Shown here one piece after another: positions 59,125 to 64,000 of a stretch of 64,000 nucleotides of DNA; positions within the stretch are counted from its first letter, which is position 1; every line of letters starts with the position of its first letter. The DNA comes from Holophagales bacterium (GTDB lineage: Bacteria; Acidobacteriota; Thermoanaerobaculia; UBA5066): NCBI GenBank assembly GCA_016714815.1, contig JADKBZ010000004.1:62001-126000 (forward strand), in the 5' to 3' direction. The translations under genes were made by a program, and so were the position numbers. The notes under the pieces are model-generated. The model worked only from the letters and a program-made list of their open reading frames with translations, was not told the origin of the DNA and searched no databases.

Positions 59125-59868
59125 TCAGTTGGCGGGTTCGCCCGCGTCCACGGTGCTGCCGATCGGCTCGCCCATGATGACGCGCTGGATGTTCCCGGGG
59201 ACGAGGAGGTTGAAGACACGGATCGGGATGCGGCTTTCGCGGCAGAGGGCGATGGAGGCGGCGTCCATCACGGCGAGCCGCCTCTCGAGGACTTCCTGGT
59301 AGGTGACGTGCGGGAGGAGGACGGCGGCCGGATCCTTCTTCGGATCGGCGGTGTAGATGCCGTCGACCTTCGTCCCCTTGAGGATCGCGTCCGCACGCAG
59401 CTCGCTCGCGCGAAGGGCGGCGGCCGAATCGGTCGTGAAGAACGGGTTCCCCGTACCGCCGGCGAGGATGATCGCGCGCCCCTTCTCGAGGTGGCGCTCG
59501 GCCCGGCGCCGGATGAAGGGCTCGGCGACGGAGCGGACCTCGAAGGCCGTCATGACCCTCGTCGGCACTCCCCGCTGCTCGGTGGCGTCCTGGAGCGCGA
59601 GGGCGTTGATGACCGTGGCGAGCATCCCCATGTTGTCGCCCGTCACCCGGTCGATCCCCTGCGTGGCGGCCGAGACGCCCCGGATGATGTTCCCGCCCCC
59701 GATGACCACGGCGACCTGGACGCCCGTGCGGGCCACTCCGACGACCTCGTCGGCGAGGCGGGCCACCATCGCGGGATCGATGCCGAAGGGCTGCCCTCCG
59801 AGAAGGGCTTCCCCGGAGAGCTTCAGGAGGATCCGGCGGTAGACCGGCCGCCCCGTTTCGGTGCCCAT
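59125..59868 (-). CDS. pyrH: Uridylate kinase
   Basis: UMP kinase of the amino-acid-kinase fold, 247 residues. RILLKLSGEALLGGQPFGID, VIGGGNIIRG, ILAGGTGNPFFTTDSAAALR and KGTKVDGIYTADPKKDP are diagnostic. Typically a hexamer regulated by UTP and GTP. ATG start 13 nt after tsf. Confidence 0.97.
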   Translation of the reverse strand: MGTETGRPVYRRILLKLSGEALLGGQPFGIDPAMVARLADEVVGVARTGVQVAVVIGGGNIIRGVSAATQGIDRVTGDNMGMLATVINALALQDATEQRGVPTRVMTAFEVRSVAEPFIRRRAERHLEKGRAIILAGGTGNPFFTTDSAAALRASELRADAILKGTKVDGIYTADPKKDPAAVLLPHVTYQEVLERRLAVMDAASIALCRESRIPIRVFNLLVPGNIQRVIMGEPIGSTVDAGEPAN

Positions 59869-59881
59869 CGGCTCGGCCGCG

Positions 59882-60799
59882 CTACTTCGAGAGCTCGGCG
59901 ACCTCGGCGGCGAGGTCGGTCTGCTTCTTCTCGATCCCCTCGCCCACCTTGAAGCGGACGAAGCGGACGACGGCGGCGTCCTTCCCGCAGCGCTCGGCGA
60001 TGACCTGGGAGACCTTCTTCGGGTCGTCCTTGACGAACGTCTGGTCGACGAGGACGACCTCGCCGTACCACTTGCCGATCATCCCCTCGACCATCTTCTC
60101 GGCGACGGCCTCGGGCTTGCCGGCGGCGACGGCCTTGGCCTTGGCGATCTCGCGCTCGTCGGCGAGGGCCTTGGCCGGGACGTCCTCGCGGACGGCGTAG
60201 AGCGGGGTCATCGCGGCAACCTGCATCGCGAGGTCGCGGCCGAGCTCGGGGTCGCACCCCTTCGTCTCGACGACGACGACGGTCTTGTCGCCCGGGTGGG
60301 CGTAGAGCGCGAGCGCGTTCCCCTCGCCGGCGACGATCCGGCAGAACCGGCGAAGCTGGGTGTTCTCTCCCGTCTTCGCGGTGGCGGCCTGGAGCCAGTC
60401 GGCGATCGTGCCGAGGGCGCCGGGGACGGCCGGCGGGCAGGCCATCGACCTGAGGGCGTCGACGTTCCCCTCGGCGGCGTCGCCGAAGGAGGCCTCGGCG
60501 GCCACGAACGCCGCGAGGGCGGCGCGGGCGGCCTTGAACTCGTCCGTCTTGGCGACGAAGTCGGTCTCGCAGTTCAGCTCGACGAGCGCAGCGACCGAGC
60601 CGTTGCAGGCGTAGCCGACGAGCCCCTCGGCAGCGACGCGGCCGGCCTTCTTGGCGGCGGCGGCGAGACCCTTCTTCCGGAGGCTCATCTCGGCCTCCTC
60701 GAGGCTCCCGTTCGCCTCGGCCAGGGCCGACTTGCAGTCGAGGATGCCGGCTCCGGTCTTCTCCCGGAGCTCCTTGATCATGGCGGTGGTGATCTCCAT
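59882..60799 (-). CDS. tsf: Elongation factor Ts
   Basis: Nucleotide-exchange factor for EF-Tu. 305 residues. N-terminal IKELREKTGAGILDCKSALA, core ELNCETDFVAKTDEF with the Asp-Phe pair that contacts the EF-Tu switch, and the C-terminal QTFVKDDPKKVSQVI are normal. ATG start; 144 nt separate it from rpsB. Confidence 0.97.
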   Translation of the reverse strand: MEITTAMIKELREKTGAGILDCKSALAEANGSLEEAEMSLRKKGLAAAAKKAGRVAAEGLVGYACNGSVAALVELNCETDFVAKTDEFKAARAALAAFVAAEASFGDAAEGNVDALRSMACPPAVPGALGTIADWLQAATAKTGENTQLRRFCRIVAGEGNALALYAHPGDKTVVVVETKGCDPELGRDLAMQVAAMTPLYAVREDVPAKALADEREIAKAKAVAAGKPEAVAEKMVEGMIGKWYGEVVLVDQTFVKDDPKKVSQVIAERCGKDAAVVRFVRFKVGEGIEKKQTDLAAEVAELSK

Positions 60800-60943
60800 C
60801 GGATTCTCCCGTCGCGCGGACGTCAGTCGCGCGCGCTTGCTCTTCGGTTTCTTGCGCCCGGCGTCGTCGGACGCGAAAAGGGCCGGCGGGAGCGCGCCTT
60901 TCGCAACTCCCGCCGGCCCGGCTCGATCAGGTCAGGTCGAGGT

Positions 60944-61753
60944 TCAGGCCTGGGCCGGCGCGGAGTCCTTCGCGACGATCGCCTCGGCGACGGCCGCGCC
61001 CTCCGCCACGAAGTTCGCGGGCATCGGCTCGTCCTCGGGCTCCGCCGCCTTCCCGACGAACCGCTCTTCCTGGGCGTGCAGGCCCTCGAGAACGGCGTCG
61101 GCGATCTTGCCCGTGAAGAGCTTGATGGCGCGGATGGCGTCGTCGTTGCCCGGCACGACGTGGGTGATCGGGTCGGGATCGCAGTTCGTGTCGACGATGC
61201 CGACGATCGGGATGCCGAGCTTGTTGGCCTCCTGCACCGCGATCGCCTCCTTCTTCGGGTCGATGATGAAGAGGAGGTCCGGCAGCTCTTCCATCTCGGT
61301 GATGCCGGAGAGGTTCTTGGCGAGCTTCGCCTTCTCGCGCTCGAGACGGATCCTCTCCTTCTTCGTGAGGATGGCGTCCGAGGTCTCGCCGAGCATGCCC
61401 TCGACTTCCTTGAGGCGCATGACCGACTTGCGGATCGTCACGAAGTTCGTGAGGGTGCCGCCGAGCCAGCGGTTGTTCACGAAGAACATCCCGCAGCGGT
61501 TCGCTTCCTCGTAGATGGCGTCCTGCGCCTGGCGCTTGGTCCCGACGAAGAGGACGTTCTTGCCCTGGGAAGCGGCCTCGGTGACGTAGGCGGCCGCCTC
61601 GCGGAAGCACTTGAGCGTCTTCTGCAGGTCGATGATGTAGATGCCGTTGCGCTTCCCGAAGATGTACTTCTTCATCTTCGGGTTCCAGCGCTTGGTCTGG
61701 TGCCCGAAGTGGACGCCCGCCTCGAGGAGCTCCTTCATCGTGATCTGGCTCAT
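60944..61753 (-). CDS. rpsB: 30S ribosomal protein S2
   Basis: 269 residues from the ATG at 61751-61753. MSQITMKELLEAGVHFGHQT, RWNPKMKKYIFGKRNGIYII, NNRWLGGTLTNFVTI and GIPIVGIVDTNCDPDPITHV are diagnostic. A Glu/Ala-rich C-terminus of about 40 residues follows. Because of the rpsI frameshift, an open frame runs from rpsI into this gene; that fused frame is an artefact. Confidence 0.97.
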   Translation of the reverse strand: MSQITMKELLEAGVHFGHQTKRWNPKMKKYIFGKRNGIYIIDLQKTLKCFREAAAYVTEAASQGKNVLFVGTKRQAQDAIYEEANRCGMFFVNNRWLGGTLTNFVTIRKSVMRLKEVEGMLGETSDAILTKKERIRLEREKAKLAKNLSGITEMEELPDLLFIIDPKKEAIAVQEANKLGIPIVGIVDTNCDPDPITHVVPGNDDAIRAIKLFTGKIADAVLEGLHAQEERFVGKAAEPEDEPMPANFVAEGAAVAEAIVAKDSAPAQA

Positions 61754-61755
61754 GG

Positions 61756-62149
61756 CTACCTCTTCGAGAACTGGAACCGGGCGCGGGCGCCGCGCTGGCC
61801 GTACTTCTTCCGCTCCTTCATCCGCGAGTCGCGCACGAGGAGGCCTGCCTTCTTCAGCATCGGCCGAAGCTCGAGGTTGAAGAGGCAGAGGGCGCGCGCG
61901 AGGCCGTGGCGGATCGCGCCCGCCTGGCCCGCGCTCCCGCCGCCCGCGACGCGGGCGACGATGTCGAACTTCTCCGGTCGACTCCGTCAGCTGGAGGGGC
62001 TGGCGGATGACCATCTTCAGCACGTCGTTCGGGAAGTACTGGTCAAAGGGACGGTCGTTGATGACGAACGCGCCGCTTCCGGGACGGAGGTAGACGCGGG
62101 CGACCGCTTCCTTCCGCCGGCCGATCGCGTGGTACTGCAGGTTGCTCAC
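61756..62149 (-). pseudogene. rpsI: 30S ribosomal protein S9, frame broken by a 1-base insertion
   Basis: The GTG start (62147-62149) gives SNLQYHAIGRRKEAVARVYL up to LQLTEST, then the frame shifts; the continuation EKFDIVARVAGGG ... RARFQFSKR is found in another frame and ends at the TAG at 61756-61758. The minus strand reads ACCGGAGAAG where ACCGAGAAG is expected, so one base is extra (plus 61974-61975). The 394-nt span is 131 codons plus one base; repaired, it gives the normal 130 residues, with the P-site tail FSKR intact. Essential gene, so sequencing error is likely. Confidence 0.92.
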
Positions 62150-62165
62150 GATCTCTCCTCCGGCC

Positions 62166-62594
62166 TCACTGCGGCTTCGGGGCCTGGGCCACGTGCGGGT
62201 GGGTGGGCCCCGCGTAGACCTTCAGCTTCTTGAACATCTTCTTGCCGAGCTTCGTCTTCGGAAGCATGCCGCGAACGGCTTCCTCGACGAGCTTCTCGGG
62301 GCGGGTCGCGCGGACTTTGTCCGCGCTCGTCGTCTTGAGGCCGCCCGGGAAGCCGGTGTGGTACCGGTAGAGCTTGGCGGTCTCTTTGGCGCCGGTCAGC
62401 ACGATCTTCTCCGCGTTCACCACGACGACGAAGTCGCCGGTGTCGAGGAAGGGCGTGTAGGTCGGCTTCGACTTGCCCGTCAGGTGCATGGCGACGACCG
62501 TTGCGAGACGGCCCAGGACCTTGCCGTCGGCATCGACGACGATCCAGCGCCGCGGGAGCTCGTTCATCTTGGGGAGAGGCGTTCGGGAACTCAC
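62166..62594 (-). CDS. rplM: 50S ribosomal protein L13
   Basis: 142 residues. RRWIVVDADGKVLGRLATVV, TGDFVVVVNAEKIVLTGAKE, YRYHTGFPGGLK and AVRGMLPKTKLGKKMFKKLK are diagnostic. The GTG start has GGAG 7 nt upstream; an ATG nine codons on is possible. In enteric bacteria L13 forms an operon with S9 and represses it. First gene of the rplM-rpsI-rpsB-tsf-pyrH-frr-ispDF-rlmB group. Confidence 0.96.
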   Translation of the reverse strand: MSSRTPLPKMNELPRRWIVVDADGKVLGRLATVVAMHLTGKSKPTYTPFLDTGDFVVVVNAEKIVLTGAKETAKLYRYHTGFPGGLKTTSADKVRATRPEKLVEEAVRGMLPKTKLGKKMFKKLKVYAGPTHPHVAQAPKPQ

Positions 62595-62740
62595 GGAAAC
62601 TCTCCGGTCGGGGTTCGCGAAGCGCGCGCCGCGCCACGCTTCTCGTATCGGTAATGCAGGACCCGGCCGGGCACTGAGAAAGACCGGGTTCCCGAGGAGG
62701 GACGCTCCTTGCGCAAGTGCTCTCTAGCGCAGGGCCGGGA

Positions 62741-62769
62741 AACATACGATGCCCCCGTCGGCCTGTCAA
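62741..62769 (-). promoter_or_regulatory. Promoter of the rplM operon
   Basis: Perfect TTGACA at 62769-62764, 17-nt spacer, TATGTT at 62746-62741 (4 of 6). The start point near 62734 gives a leader of about 140 nt before rplM. No other gene is supported in the 62595-62858 gap. Confidence 0.78.
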
Positions 62770-62858
62770 GTGGCACCGGCGACGGGAAGGACGGAAAGTG
62801 GAATCCCCGGGTCCCGAAGGCTTTACGGACCGGTCGGCGGAGGCTACCGTGCCGCCCC

Positions 62859-63587
62859 GTGAGCGAGCCCCCTCCGCCGGGAATCGACAAGGCCGCGGGA
62901 AAGATCCAGGCGATGTTCTCCCGGATCGCTCCGCGCTACGACCTCCTCAACAGGCTCCTTTCCGGCGGAACCGACGTCGCGTGGAGAAACGAGGCGGCCC
63001 GCCTCCTGGCGCCGATTCCCGGCGAGGTGCACCTCGACCTCTGCTCGGGGACGGGCGACCTCGCTCTCGCCGTCTCGAAGCGGAGTCGCGGTCGCGCGCG
63101 GGTCGTCGCCGCGGACTTCACGTTCGAGATGCTCGCGCTCGGGCTGCAGAAGTTCCGCCGCAAGGGGATCCCGATCCCGGAGGCCGGCGCCGACGGCCTC
63201 AACCTCCCATTCCCCGCCGCGGTCTTCGATGGCGCGACCGCCGCCTTCGGCGTGAGGAACTTCGAAGACCTCGACCGCGGCCTGCGGGAGCTCTTCCGGG
63301 TCCTGAAGCCCGGCGGCCGCCTCGTCGTCCTCGAGTTCACCCCCGAGCCGGCCGGCCCCCTCGCGCCGCTCGTCCGCTTCCACGTGAGGACGCTCGTCCC
63401 GTTCCTCGGACGCCTCGTCTCGAAAGACCCGTCGGCCTACCAGTACCTCCCCGACTCCGTCGGCCGCTGGCCCGCCCCGGAGGCCCTGGCCGCGCGGATG
63501 CGAGCCGCCGGTTTCGCTTCCGTCGAGATTCACCTCCTCGCCTTCGGCATCGCCGCCGCCCACGTCGCGCGGAAAGGAGCCCCATGA
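62859..63587 (+). CDS. ubiE: Ubiquinone/menaquinone biosynthesis C-methyltransferase
   Basis: SAM-dependent methyltransferase of the UbiE/MenG family, acting on demethylmenaquinone or a ubiquinone intermediate. 242 residues from the GTG at 62859. N-terminal MFSRIAPRYDLLNRLLSGG, SAM loop HLDLCSGTGDLALAV (58-72), AFGVRNFEDLDRGLRELFRV and LKPGGRLVVLEF are diagnostic. Which quinone it serves is not decidable here. Its stop overlaps the folD start as ATGA. Confidence 0.93.
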   Translation: MSEPPPPGIDKAAGKIQAMFSRIAPRYDLLNRLLSGGTDVAWRNEAARLLAPIPGEVHLDLCSGTGDLALAVSKRSRGRARVVAADFTFEMLALGLQKFRRKGIPIPEAGADGLNLPFPAAVFDGATAAFGVRNFEDLDRGLRELFRVLKPGGRLVVLEFTPEPAGPLAPLVRFHVRTLVPFLGRLVSKDPSAYQYLPDSVGRWPAPEALAARMRAAGFASVEIHLLAFGIAAAHVARKGAP

Positions 63588-64000
63588 CCGCCACGATCCT
63601 CGACGGCGCCAGAGTCGCCGCGGACATTCGCCGCGAAACCGCCGAAGCCGTCACCCTTCTCGCCGGCCAGGGAGCCGTCCCCGGCCTCTCCGTGATCGTC
63701 GCGGGGGACGACCCCGCGAGCCAGGTCTACGTGAGGAACAAGGAGAAGAGCGCCCGGGAGGCCGGAATCCGGGCCGAGACCCTCCGCTTCCCCGCAACCG
63801 TCACGGAAGCGATGCTCCTCGCCGAGATCGGGCGCCTGAACGCCGACCCCGAGATCGACGCCATCCTCGTCCAGCTCCCGCTCCCGGCCGGCATCGGTTC
63901 CTCCCGGGTCCTCGAGGCGATCGACCCGGCGAAGGACGTCGACGGGTTCCACCCCTTGAACGTCGGCCGCCTCGTCCAGGGAAAACGCGCCCCGGTCCCC
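63584..64000 (+). CDS. folD: Methylenetetrahydrofolate dehydrogenase / cyclohydrolase, 3' end outside the window
   Basis: Bifunctional enzyme of one-carbon metabolism. 139 codons are visible. Catalytic Tyr49 and Lys53 in SQVYVRNKEK, the VQLPLP strand (96-101) and KDVDGFHPLN (117-126) are present; the NADP-binding half lies beyond the window. ATG start with an ATGA overlap on ubiE and AAAGGAG upstream. Confidence 0.96.
   Translation, partial: MTATILDGARVAADIRRETAEAVTLLAGQGAVPGLSVIVAGDDPASQVYVRNKEKSAREAGIRAETLRFPATVTEAMLLAEIGRLNADPEIDAILVQLPLPAGIGSSRVLEAIDPAKDVDGFHPLNVGRLVQGKRAPVP

Noticed and set aside
60944..62149. A 401-codon frame that joins S9 and S2.
   Set aside because: It arises only from the one-base insertion in rpsI; the middle part is nonsense sequence and rpsB has its own ATG at 61753.

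Overview
The window is very GC-rich with short or overlapping gene junctions, frequent GTG/TTG starts and nearly all genes on the minus strand. Gene order (tRNA-rpmG-secE-nusG-rplKAJL-rpoBC, then a continuous str-S10-spc-alpha cluster) and the protein families are bacterial. Fused TrpC-TrpF and AroD-AroE proteins, a FecR-type secreted protein and the codon bias would fit a deep-branching high-GC lineage such as Acidobacteriota, but that placement is inference from gene content only.

Region 1 (1-15172, minus strand): a single tightly packed amino-acid biosynthesis operon read aroDE - hisZG - hisD - hisC - hisB - hisH - hisA - hisF/I/E - trpE - trpG - trpD - trpC/F - trpB - trpA (trpA runs off the window). 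Every one of its thirteen junctions overlaps, mostly as GTGA/ATGA. Three fused enzymes stand out: HisZ-HisG, HisF-HisI-HisE and TrpC-TrpF. Upstream of aroDE lies the most striking element of the window: a TTGACA/CAGAAT promoter whose -35 overlaps the cysS stop codon, an apparently leaderless 13-codon leader peptide (MTFAPVLWHWHHE) with five alternating Trp and His codons in a row, and a set of mutually exclusive RNA hairpins ending in a perfect intrinsic terminator directly at the aroDE start. I read this as a dual tryptophan/histidine transcription attenuator that serves one merged aro-his-trp operon.

Region 2 (15169-22382): cysS (minus), then a divergent response regulator (plus), peptide deformylase and a cyclic-nucleotide-binding protein (minus), a secreted FecR-domain protein with a Trp/Tyr-rich middle and a repetitive tail (plus), a small two-helix membrane protein and acpS (plus).

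Region 3 (22424-43429, minus): rpsL-rpsG-fusA-tuf-rpsJ-rplCDWB-rpsS-rplV-rpsC-rplP-rpmC-rpsQ-rplNXE-rpsN-rpsH-rplFR-rpsE-rpmD-rplO-secY-adk-map-infA-rpmJ-rpsM-rpsK-rpsD-rpoA-rplQ. The rplB frame is broken by a 1-base deletion. L22 has a 20-residue insertion in its exit-tunnel loop, and L17, L22, L30 and S5 carry low-complexity tails. A hairpin array sits between rpsK and rpsD.

Region 4 (43471-56629, minus): tRNA-Thr, tRNA-Tyr, tRNA-Thr, tRNA-Gly, rpmG, tRNA-Trp, secE, nusG, rplK, rplA, rplJ, rplL, rpoB, rpoC, headed by a good promoter and followed by a ~93-nt tandem repeat.

Region 5 (56657-64000): minus-strand operon rplM-rpsI-rpsB-tsf-pyrH-frr-ispD-ispF-rlmB from a TTGACA/TATGTT promoter (rpsI carries a 1-base insertion), then plus-strand ubiE/menG-type methyltransferase overlapping folD, which runs off the end.
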